Source of the DNA: JBKBKN01 sp046294625
Lineage (GTDB): Bacteria; Bacteroidota; Bacteroidia; M30B66
Direction: 5' to 3'
Length of the DNA stretch: 64,000 nt
NCBI GenBank assembly: GCA_046294625.1
Contig: JBKBKN010000003.1
Span: 1 to 64,000 of the forward strand
Of this stretch, positions 51,601 to 59,754 are shown piece by piece. Every line of letters begins with the position of its first letter. Within the stretch, counting starts at the first letter, position 1. Made by a program: the position numbers and the translations under genes. The notes beneath the pieces were generated by a model. The model ran no database searches. It was not told the DNA's origin and was given only the letters and a program-made list of their open reading frames with translations.

Positions 51601-54444
51601 ATGCAAGATCAAAACCAAGCTGCTTTTATTAACCGCATTGCCGAATTGCTCACAGCGCGACACCGCCATCAATTAGACCGCGTTGCTGTGGTGTTTCCTA
51701 ACCGCAGGGCAGCCATATTTCTGCGACAGGCCATTGCAAATCAGGTGAAAGACTTTGTGTGGTCGCCACAGATTTATTCCACTCAGGATTTTGTCAACCG
51801 CTTGTTCCCATCCGTAGTACTCGAAGCGCAGGAATTGGTATTTGAGTTATTCGAAGTCTACAAAAAATGTATGGCCGAAAAAGCCGACGATTTTGAGTCC
51901 TTTTTGCAATGGGCACCGGCTTTGCTGCATGATTTCAATGACATTGATTTATACGTTTCCAACCCAAAAGAGCTGTTTGATTTTCTCAGCGAAGCCAAGG
52001 CTATTGAATTATGGTCGCCCGAAATTGGTAAACTCAGTGAAATGCAGCAACAGTATCTGCAATTTTGGCAAAGCCTGTTTCAACTACATCGCCAATTTCG
52101 ACAACACCTGAAAGGTCAAAATAAAGCCTATCCCGGTATGGCCTATCGCGAAGTGGCTGAAATGCCATTAGAACAATATACCTTACAAGGGATTGAAAAA
52201 ATCTATTTCGCAGGCTTCAATGCACTCACATCGGCGGAGAAAATCATCATGCAAAGACTATGTGAAAACGGGCTTGCAGAAATGATATGGGATGCGGACG
52301 CATATTATTTTAATGACCCTTTGCATGAAGCCGGAAACTTTCTGCGCCGTATAGCGCAGGATTGGGGTGTGTTTACTGAAATCAGTCCCGGAAATGACTT
52401 GCTTGAAAAACCCCGGGAAATTCATTCGATAGGTGTAGCAAAAAATATGGCGCAAGTGCAAACCGCCGGTAGAATAATTGAAAAACTCTTAACAGAAGGC
52501 GTCTCCTTGTCGGATATTGCGTTGGTATTGGCCGATGAGAGCTTACTACCTGCCCAATTAGAATATCTGCCTGCAGCAGTCGAAAAGGTCAATATCACCA
52601 TGGGCTATCCCTTGCAAGCTACCGGAGCATCGGTATTGCTCAAGCAACTCATCCGTTGGCACATTAGCAGCATTCAACTCAGTCAGCGATTGAAATCAGA
52701 CCAACAGCTTTGCTACTTCTCCACCACGGAGAAGCTGATGCAACATCCGCTCTTGCAGAAATTATTGAGCGAAAAGTCTGCCTTAAAAAGTTGGATGAGC
52801 TATGCAGCGCAAAACATAGAATCGAAAAACATTTATTTGCATTGCGCCGAGTTGCAACAAAGTGTTAATCATGTAGGGCTGGAACCTTTGAAAGATTTTT
52901 TTGAGCCTCAATCTATCCACAATGGTCAATTATTGATGAATAAATTGGTGCAGTTATTTGACCAATTGTTGTATACCGATGCGCTGCAATCCAAAGATGA
53001 GCAAATTGAACTGGAAGCCTTGTTTAAGCTGCGAAAAATATTGAATGCTACGCTACTTCATTTGGAAAAATATCAGACCAATATTTCCTTGCCGTCACTG
53101 GAACAGATGCTTTTACAACAAATCATGGCGGGTAATATCTCCTTTGTCGGAGAGCCGTTGGAGGGTTTGCAAATTATGGGGATGCTAGAGACCCGATGTC
53201 TTGACTTTCCTCATGTGATTATGGTTTCGGTGAATGAAGAGATTCTGCCCAAAGGACGCAGCAACCATTCTTTTATACCCTTAGATATTCGAAGGAAATT
53301 TGCCTTACCGGTGTTTAATGACAGCGATGCCATTTTTTCTTACCATTTCTACAGACTATTGCAGCGCAGTAAGGAAGTGTATTTGCTTTACAATACTGAA
53401 CCCGATGAGCTTGGGAAAGGTGAACCCTCGCGCTTCATTTTGCAACTGGAGCAGGAATTAAAAGATAGTAAAACGAAATTTGAACGTCATGTAGCCCCTT
53501 CGGATACCTTAAATTCTATTGCTTCCTTTCACATTCGCATAGAAAAAGATGAACAGGTGATGGCTCGTCTGAACAATGCAGCCGCTTATGGACTGTCGCC
53601 ATCGGCCATTAACACTTTTAATACGTGCAGTCTGAAATACTATTTTCAACATGTGCTAGGCATTACCACTGACGAAGAGATGGAAGAAAGCATGGGGATG
53701 CACGAAATGGGAAATGCTATTCATAATGTGCTTGAACACGCACTCACGCCTTACAAAGGAAAAACTTTAACGCTTGAATCACTGAACAATGCACTCCCTA
53801 CATTACATGTTAAAATTAATGCAGCACTGAGTGCAGCTGTAGGAGGAAAACGAATTGATTTTGGGAGAAATCAGCTGTATGCATTAGTAGCAGCGCGAAT
53901 CACCGAAAATTTTCTCCGTCATGAGTCCGCCTTTGTCATTGACAATCAGGTGGAAATTTTGCAACTCGAAGAAGTACTGCAAGCCGAATTGCCCTTAGAT
54001 GCTTTGGGCATTAAATTAAAACTTCGCGGCAAGGCCGACCGAATAGACCGCATTGGCGGGGTGCATCGTATCATTGACTACAAAACCGGCGGTGCTGATC
54101 CCAAAAAGCTTAAATACAGCAGCCTTATAGCTTTTGATGAACAAGACACCGACCACGCTAAAGTGGTTCAGTTGCTCTGTTATGCCTACATGTATTTACA
54201 GATGAACTCCAATGTCGATGTGGTTCAGCCCATGATTTTTGGCCTGCAGAAACGCGACTATCGAATGCCCCTGCGCTTCGATGAGCGTATCATGATTCTA
54301 AGGGGGGATTTGCCCTTGATTAGCAATTTTCTGAGCGATGTGTTGAGTCCACTTTTCGATCAACAGCTGGATTTTATGCAAACCGACGACCACGAAGCTT
54401 GTCGCTACTGCGACTTCAATTCGGTATGTAATCGTTTGGTTTGA
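51601..54444 (+). CDS. AddB-like PD-(D/E)XK nuclease
   Basis: The 947-residue protein follows the layout of AddB/RexB: an inactivated superfamily-I helicase body and a C-terminal nuclease. The N-terminal VVFPNRRAAIFLRQA sits where Walker A should be and lacks the GxGKT residues. The nuclease has FNTCSLKYYFQHVLG (first iron-sulfur cysteine, about 675), GNAIHNVLEHAL, the KADRIDR and IDYKTGG catalytic block near 824, and CRYCDFNSVC at the end, giving the four-cysteine iron-sulfur fastener. It should act in double-strand break repair with an AddA helicase-nuclease, which is not adjacent here. A TATCTTTC sequence lies just upstream. Confidence 0.87.
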   Translation: MQDQNQAAFINRIAELLTARHRHQLDRVAVVFPNRRAAIFLRQAIANQVKDFVWSPQIYSTQDFVNRLFPSVVLEAQELVFELFEVYKKCMAEKADDFESFLQWAPALLHDFNDIDLYVSNPKELFDFLSEAKAIELWSPEIGKLSEMQQQYLQFWQSLFQLHRQFRQHLKGQNKAYPGMAYREVAEMPLEQYTLQGIEKIYFAGFNALTSAEKIIMQRLCENGLAEMIWDADAYYFNDPLHEAGNFLRRIAQDWGVFTEISPGNDLLEKPREIHSIGVAKNMAQVQTAGRIIEKLLTEGVSLSDIALVLADESLLPAQLEYLPAAVEKVNITMGYPLQATGASVLLKQLIRWHISSIQLSQRLKSDQQLCYFSTTEKLMQHPLLQKLLSEKSALKSWMSYAAQNIESKNIYLHCAELQQSVNHVGLEPLKDFFEPQSIHNGQLLMNKLVQLFDQLLYTDALQSKDEQIELEALFKLRKILNATLLHLEKYQTNISLPSLEQMLLQQIMAGNISFVGEPLEGLQIMGMLETRCLDFPHVIMVSVNEEILPKGRSNHSFIPLDIRRKFALPVFNDSDAIFSYHFYRLLQRSKEVYLLYNTEPDELGKGEPSRFILQLEQELKDSKTKFERHVAPSDTLNSIASFHIRIEKDEQVMARLNNAAAYGLSPSAINTFNTCSLKYYFQHVLGITTDEEMEESMGMHEMGNAIHNVLEHALTPYKGKTLTLESLNNALPTLHVKINAALSAAVGGKRIDFGRNQLYALVAARITENFLRHESAFVIDNQVEILQLEEVLQAELPLDALGIKLKLRGKADRIDRIGGVHRIIDYKTGGADPKKLKYSSLIAFDEQDTDHAKVVQLLCYAYMYLQMNSNVDVVQPMIFGLQKRDYRMPLRFDERIMILRGDLPLISNFLSDVLSPLFDQQLDFMQTDDHEACRYCDFNSVCNRLV

Positions 54445-54467
54445 TTAAACATTGCATTAGTGGAGAT

Positions 54468-54507
54468 AAAAAAATTCGGGGCGGCAACTTTCAGTTGCCG
54501 CCCCGAA
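54468..54507 (-). terminator. Strong intrinsic terminator of the esterase-like gene
   Basis: TTCGGGGCGGCAACT and AGTTGCCGCCCCGAA form a perfect 15-bp stem around a 3-nt loop, followed on the minus strand by seven T. It lies 25 bp beyond the stop of the esterase-like gene. Confidence 0.9.
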
Positions 54508-54532
54508 GAAATAAAATTATTAAAACTTTTAA

Positions 54533-56254
54533 TTAGTTCAAAATCACCTTTTGTGTAGCTACACCATTGGTGGTTTCGATGCGCACCACATAAATACCCG
54601 GTCTTAATCCTTCTCTTTCGAGCAGATAATTGTTTGTATTTAAGTTAGCGCGGTGCATCACATTGCGACCTGCCACATCGAACACGCTGATCAAAGTAAT
54701 GCGGTTGTTCTCATCGTTCGCGCGAATGTTTACATTCTCATTAGAAGGATTAGGGAACACTTGCACTTGATTGTTTGCATTAATTTCATTCACACTCACT
54801 GTTTCGAACAAGTCGCACTGCGGCAAATTTAAGATACAAACCAACCGTGGGTGGATATATTTTTGAATAGTATCGATGTACGTTAAGGCCGCATTTCGAC
54901 CAACTGTGTTGCCTTGTGCCATGTTGAAATTGCTCAAAGCGTTTGCTTGGTGAATGGTAAGAAATGTTCCCGGGTTATTTGGATTTTCTACAGTTGATTG
55001 TGCTTGAGCTTGAGGAGAATTCTCATCCCAAAACTGCCAAGGGCTACCATGGTTAAACGGTCTCAAAGGTGCTTCAGGAAGAATAAATGGCAACAAGCCT
55101 TTGCCGCTTCTGGTGTTGATCGTTCCCGGAGAGAAGGAAATAGTTTGATTGTAGCGAGCTTCTACAGCCTGAGTAATCGGATCATTGTAAACTTTATTTG
55201 CAAATACCGCATTATTTCCAAACTGATTAGCCAAAGTCAAATTTTCACCAGATCCCGAAGCATCAGGGATAACTATATTGCCAGTAGTGGGCACAATAAC
55301 ATTTCCAATATTATACGGTGCATTAGGGTCACGAACTGCGTGCACGCCTATCAAAGGAATCTGACCCGGATCAAGCCAAGAAGGATCACCCAAAGCGCCA
55401 CCCATATTGATGATACCATTAACGGTTGATGGAAAACCGGGGCTATTGGCTACATTCCCCTTTACTAAGAGAAGATTACCGCCAGATGCAACAAAGTCAG
55501 TTAAATCAATATCTATTGCATCATCTCCATCAAATTTTCCAACCCTATTGGTATCCACTACCGAATTTTCTCCATCTAAGAGGAATTTATCACCATTGGG
55601 GCCAGGAAGTAGACCTATTTCCGCCCCGCGATCTAAGTAAGCATGCGTCAACGCAATGTAACCGCCAGTTCCTTCACCAATCAAAGCTACACGGTTAGCA
55701 TCAATTTTATAGTTATTTGCACCTGCACGATCAGCTCTGAAAAAACGAACAGCAGCTTTGGAGTCCTGCATACCTTTGTAAGCGGCATTGAGTATAGTAC
55801 CAGTTCTAACTACTTGTTGAGGTGCAAAAGGATTCCAACCAAGACGATACTCAATAACACCGCATACATAGCCACGCTTAGCTAATTGTTTTGCAATGTT
55901 TACCGCTGAGCTGTCTTTGCGTGATCCGGTTGGAGATCCATTCACTACAGGGGGTAAAAAGTTTCCTGTCGGGATGTAAAGAATAAGCGGGCGATCTGTT
56001 TCTGTATCAACAGAAGGATCCGGCATGTAGATGTCTACACGCAGTGGTAAAACCTGTGGCGGCACATTCTGCGGAGGATTCGATAATGCGCCTGCAATGG
56101 TAGGCATTACTGAAAGATTTTCTCCATACTGAACATCCGGCAAAATTTGAATCTGTGCATCGGTGAATACCTCGTTGAGGTACCGCTGAGCACTCACGTT
56201 ACTTAACCAAAGCATCATCATAAATGCCAATGGTAATGCGTACAACTTTTTCAT
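54533..56254 (-). CDS. T9SS-secreted esterase-like protein without nucleophile serine
   Basis: The 573-residue protein has a signal peptide (LWLSNVSAQ), an alpha/beta-hydrolase domain like carboxylesterases (LRVDIYMPDP, DRPLILYIPTG, RGYVCGVIEYRLG, DSKAAVRFFRADRA) and a T9SS sorting domain (VQVFPNPSNENVNIRAN to GIYVVRIETTNG). The nucleophile elbow reads IGEGTGGYIAL: the usual GxSxG serine is Gly195, with Thr196 next to it. It is therefore probably not a standard serine esterase; it may bind rather than cleave, or use another residue. It lies 100 bp after the TonB-dependent receptor gene, suggesting a surface ligand-binding partner for that receptor (inference). Confidence 0.82.
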   Translation of the reverse strand: MKKLYALPLAFMMMLWLSNVSAQRYLNEVFTDAQIQILPDVQYGENLSVMPTIAGALSNPPQNVPPQVLPLRVDIYMPDPSVDTETDRPLILYIPTGNFLPPVVNGSPTGSRKDSSAVNIAKQLAKRGYVCGVIEYRLGWNPFAPQQVVRTGTILNAAYKGMQDSKAAVRFFRADRAGANNYKIDANRVALIGEGTGGYIALTHAYLDRGAEIGLLPGPNGDKFLLDGENSVVDTNRVGKFDGDDAIDIDLTDFVASGGNLLLVKGNVANSPGFPSTVNGIINMGGALGDPSWLDPGQIPLIGVHAVRDPNAPYNIGNVIVPTTGNIVIPDASGSGENLTLANQFGNNAVFANKVYNDPITQAVEARYNQTISFSPGTINTRSGKGLLPFILPEAPLRPFNHGSPWQFWDENSPQAQAQSTVENPNNPGTFLTIHQANALSNFNMAQGNTVGRNAALTYIDTIQKYIHPRLVCILNLPQCDLFETVSVNEINANNQVQVFPNPSNENVNIRANDENNRITLISVFDVAGRNVMHRANLNTNNYLLEREGLRPGIYVVRIETTNGVATQKVILN

Positions 56255-56354
56255 AGTTTGATCTTTGTTTTTATGTATTTAATTATGCAAAATTGGTGAA
56301 GTTATTGTGCTGCTACAAATGTTAATTCACAATTTATTTTAATGATATTCACAA

Positions 56355-59150
56355 TCACTTTGGAATATCTACGATGATGGAAAAATAACCCAAACGACCT
56401 ACTCTTGGTCCACCATATACCATGAATACCTTGTTATTTAAAATATTGGAAGCTCCTAACTTAAAAGTCGATTTTATTCTTGGTACAGCATAGCTCACTT
56501 GAGCATCTACTAAGCCATAGCTTGGAATGGCTCCGGTGAATTGCGGCGCCCCTTCAAACACAAATCCTTGAACCCATTTGTAATTGACACTAAATCCAAA
56601 GTTTTCATTTGTAACAAAAGGCAATTGAATATCACGCCCGCTGATGCCAAGATTGAATTTATTGAGTGGTGTGTTGAATGCTGTAATAATCTCGTCGGTG
56701 ATCAACGAACGGTACAAAATGTTGTAGGAATAGTTTCCATTGAAGGAATAACGCTTCCAGAAATAATAGTTTAATCCTAATGAAAATCCTTCGGTATTCA
56801 CGATATCGTTTGTGTTAGCTGAAAGACGATAAGCTTGAAAATTAGGAAGACTTGCACCTGTAAACTCCAGATCAAGACCTACTTTGAAACCGATAAAATC
56901 TCTGTAAGTGCTGTAGTAATAGCTCATGTCAACGAAAAGACGTTTGAATAAAGTTGCCCGATACCCTAATTCAAATGTTCTCACACGTTCCGGACGTATA
57001 GGGTCAACATCGAAATAGCGTAAGTTTTGTGGGTTGAGGGTGTTGAGAAAGTTAATAAATGAATTGATTTCTACCAAAGAATCTTTCCCGGTAATATTAC
57101 CCAAAAGAATGGCTCTTCCAACATTATAGTTCAGATACTGATCCTGCAAGGTTGGGTTGCGAACCGCCGATGACATGACTGCTCTAAAGGTGTGGTTGTT
57201 GTCAGGTGAATACACTGCTGAAATGGATTGCGTGGAGATGTAGTCGAAATTTTGATTTTTATCCACACGCACTGTTGCATTCCAACGGAGCTTGTCATCT
57301 AAGAATTTGATCTGGGCACCAGTATATAAGCCAAATTCGCTATTGAAAATTCTTGTTCCTGCCGTGTCGGAAAAGATGGTTCCATCAGAAACCGGACGAT
57401 AAAGACGATAATTACCACCCGATGTCATCTCAAATCGCTTGATGTTATACTTATATTCTCCATGCACATGATACAAGGCCGAACGGTCAATCAACAAAGA
57501 GCCACCTTGTGACAATGGACGAGAAGTTACAGCTGCAAAAGCAGAATCGAAACGTGAAGTTCCGGGAACAAAAAAATCGCGTGAACCCAGAAAAGTACGG
57601 CTATCTACAATACTTCTTACCATGTTATGCAACTCCATTAATCGGTCCATATTATTTGCCATCACCTGATCATATATGGCTTCATCGAATACAGGAAAGG
57701 GATAATTTTCAAACTGTCGAACTTCGAGACGAGGTGCTGTAATGTTGCCAAACCCAAAGTTCCAGATTTCTGCATATTCGCGTTTCCAGTCATCATTGCT
57801 TTTGGCTAGATTTTGTAACTCGAAGGCAGTTACTACGGCATCGTAAGAGCGTCCGGCATCTTCAAGTGTGGCGTAAGCTCTGATAAATCCTTTGTCTTTG
57901 TATTTAAACTCGAGTCGATTTTGGAAAAATAAGATATCGCGCAGACTGAATCGGTTCTCGCCTTGATAAACAGTAGTTCCTGTGCCAAAATTGCTTGAAT
58001 AAATCAATTCGGTGTGCTGGGTGGGCTTGTAGTGAAAAGCCGCAGATAATTTTATGTTGTTTGTATTGTAATCGACTAAATCTTCTTCCATATATCCGGT
58101 ACGGTGAATCACTCCCAAGCCCGGATTCAGTCGTTTGAGCAGCGCATCTACTCTGTAGTCGTGTCGGAAGCCGCCCAATTCTTCATCCCCGTATCTGTTC
58201 ACCGCATCCCAACCTCCCGGATTACCTCTTGGAGCTAGAGCACGTGTCTCGTCGGTGGCCTCCAAGTTGTCAGCTGCCCAATCATAGGCGCGCATAAAGG
58301 TTGCATTGAGCTTAAAGGCAAATTTATCTTCACCAGCCTTGTTCTTGAATTTTTGCGCATAGCGAAAACCGCCTTCAAAGAGATTGCGTTCTCCCACCTT
58401 TGCCATAGCTGATAAGCCGGTGTAATCAAATGGGTTCTTTGTGGTCATGCTGATTACCCCATTGAAAGCATTAGGCCCATAGAATGCAGAACTTGCACCT
58501 ACGATAATATCTACTTTCAACACGTCTAGCTCGGATGCACCAAGAAAATTGCCAAGCGAAAAGTTTAGTCCCGGCGCCTGATTATCTACTCCATCAATAA
58601 TTTGAAGCGAACGCACCGGCGAAGTACTGTTGAATCCGCGTGTATTAATGATTTTAAAACCCAAACTTGCCGCCGTAAGATCCACCCCTTTTAATGCCCC
58701 AAGCCCATCGTAAAAGTTGGCTGCAGGGGTTTCTTTGATGGCCAAAAGGTCAAGTGCTTCAACCGTCAGTGGCGACTCGCGTTGCTTTTCGGTGAGTCGT
58801 GAATCCACAATTTCCACTTCCTTGAGCACCTTTTCATTGCCTTCGAGCAAAACATTCACTTTTTGGGCGATGGAGTTGATTTCAATCTCTTTTGGGGTAT
58901 AACCCACAAAAGATACCAAAAGGGTAAAGGGCGGCTTTTCCGTAGTGATAGGTATGGAAAAATTTCCATCAATATCTACCACTGCACCTTTTGATGTACC
59001 TTTAATCAAAACGGTGGCTCCTATCAGTGGCTCCTTATTACGAGTATCTTTCACCGTGCCAGTTAAATTTTGAGCAGAAATGCTAAGCGTTGACAAAAAA
59101 CAAATTAACAGAGTGAATATTAAGCCTTTAGAAGGTAAATATTGTCGCAT
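56355..59150 (-). CDS. TonB-dependent outer membrane receptor
   Basis: A 931-residue receptor with signal peptide (STLSISAQ) followed by a carboxypeptidase-regulatory-like domain (LTGTVKDTRNKEPLIGATVL). The plug domain, residues about 110-240, is recognisable (IKETPAANFYDGLGALKGVD and GASSAFYGPNAFNGVISMTT). A 22-strand barrel ends in the aromatic-rich LGYFSIIVDIPK. No SusD-like gene is adjacent, so it is not a Sus-type starch system; the next gene downstream encodes a secreted esterase-like protein. Ligand unknown. Confidence 0.92.
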   Translation of the reverse strand: MRQYLPSKGLIFTLLICFLSTLSISAQNLTGTVKDTRNKEPLIGATVLIKGTSKGAVVDIDGNFSIPITTEKPPFTLLVSFVGYTPKEIEINSIAQKVNVLLEGNEKVLKEVEIVDSRLTEKQRESPLTVEALDLLAIKETPAANFYDGLGALKGVDLTAASLGFKIINTRGFNSTSPVRSLQIIDGVDNQAPGLNFSLGNFLGASELDVLKVDIIVGASSAFYGPNAFNGVISMTTKNPFDYTGLSAMAKVGERNLFEGGFRYAQKFKNKAGEDKFAFKLNATFMRAYDWAADNLEATDETRALAPRGNPGGWDAVNRYGDEELGGFRHDYRVDALLKRLNPGLGVIHRTGYMEEDLVDYNTNNIKLSAAFHYKPTQHTELIYSSNFGTGTTVYQGENRFSLRDILFFQNRLEFKYKDKGFIRAYATLEDAGRSYDAVVTAFELQNLAKSNDDWKREYAEIWNFGFGNITAPRLEVRQFENYPFPVFDEAIYDQVMANNMDRLMELHNMVRSIVDSRTFLGSRDFFVPGTSRFDSAFAAVTSRPLSQGGSLLIDRSALYHVHGEYKYNIKRFEMTSGGNYRLYRPVSDGTIFSDTAGTRIFNSEFGLYTGAQIKFLDDKLRWNATVRVDKNQNFDYISTQSISAVYSPDNNHTFRAVMSSAVRNPTLQDQYLNYNVGRAILLGNITGKDSLVEINSFINFLNTLNPQNLRYFDVDPIRPERVRTFELGYRATLFKRLFVDMSYYYSTYRDFIGFKVGLDLEFTGASLPNFQAYRLSANTNDIVNTEGFSLGLNYYFWKRYSFNGNYSYNILYRSLITDEIITAFNTPLNKFNLGISGRDIQLPFVTNENFGFSVNYKWVQGFVFEGAPQFTGAIPSYGLVDAQVSYAVPRIKSTFKLGASNILNNKVFMVYGGPRVGRLGYFSIIVDIPK

Positions 59151-59172
59151 GCATGTGGTTTTTAGCGTTTCA

Positions 59173-59180
59173 CGAATATA
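59173..59180 (-). promoter_or_regulatory. Candidate -7 box of TonB-dependent receptor gene
   Basis: TATATTCG on the minus strand, 22 nt before the ATG. No -33 TTG is seen at usual spacing. Confidence 0.35.
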
Positions 59181-59306
59181 GCACTATTCTGATATGCATG
59201 TTCATTTGAACGAATTCCGGCGATTTAATTTATTCACAAGACTTTTCACATGCTTCGGAATACGAAAATCAATCTTCTTGATACATGTTAATTTTGATTT
59301 GTTCCA

Positions 59307-59750
59307 TCATTCAAACACGATTTTTTCATTGTTTAATAAAGTCGCCTTTAGTCGAATTCTGCAGGTGGAAGGATTTTGCGAAACAGCTTCAATCGCATTG
59401 CCATGTGCAACTACATATACCATGCCTTCAAGGTGTTGTTGTACCTGCTCGTAAAGCCATTGTTGATCAAGTCCGGGTGATAGGTACAAATCCATGAATT
59501 CGTAGGTTTCCTGCATATCCATGAGCGCTATTTTGTCTCCATCGAGTAGCATAGGTTCCCCGAGTGCTAATTTGGCTTTGATACGTATGTTTTTTCCGTC
59601 CCAATAAGGCTTTCGATTGCATTTTATAGACAAATGCTTATTCAATTCTCTGACATGGTAATATTGATCGGAATCTAAATCCAATTCTTTTTTGCAGGAA
59701 GTGCATAGCAACATGCTAACCAAGAAACAGAGTGAAAGAAGCGTTTTCAT
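59307..59750 (-). CDS. Small lipoprotein of unknown function
   Basis: The 147-residue protein starts with a lipoprotein signal ending LLCTSC (Cys19). The mature part is mixed alpha/beta, with LNKHLSIKCNRKPYWDGKNI and a helical QWLYEQVQQHLEGMVYVVA. I do not recognise a family. Its start lies 4 bp after the stop of the subtilase gene, so it is probably cotranscribed with that secreted protease and may act with it in the envelope, perhaps as an inhibitor or chaperone; that is inference. Confidence 0.75.
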   Translation of the reverse strand: MKTLLSLCFLVSMLLCTSCKKELDLDSDQYYHVRELNKHLSIKCNRKPYWDGKNIRIKAKLALGEPMLLDGDKIALMDMQETYEFMDLYLSPGLDQQWLYEQVQQHLEGMVYVVAHGNAIEAVSQNPSTCRIRLKATLLNNEKIVFE

Positions 59751-59754
59751 GACA

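Noticed and set aside
54998..55429. 143-codon plus-strand frame inside the esterase-like gene
   Set aside because: Antisense to well-conserved alpha/beta-hydrolase coding sequence, with no promoter or family features.
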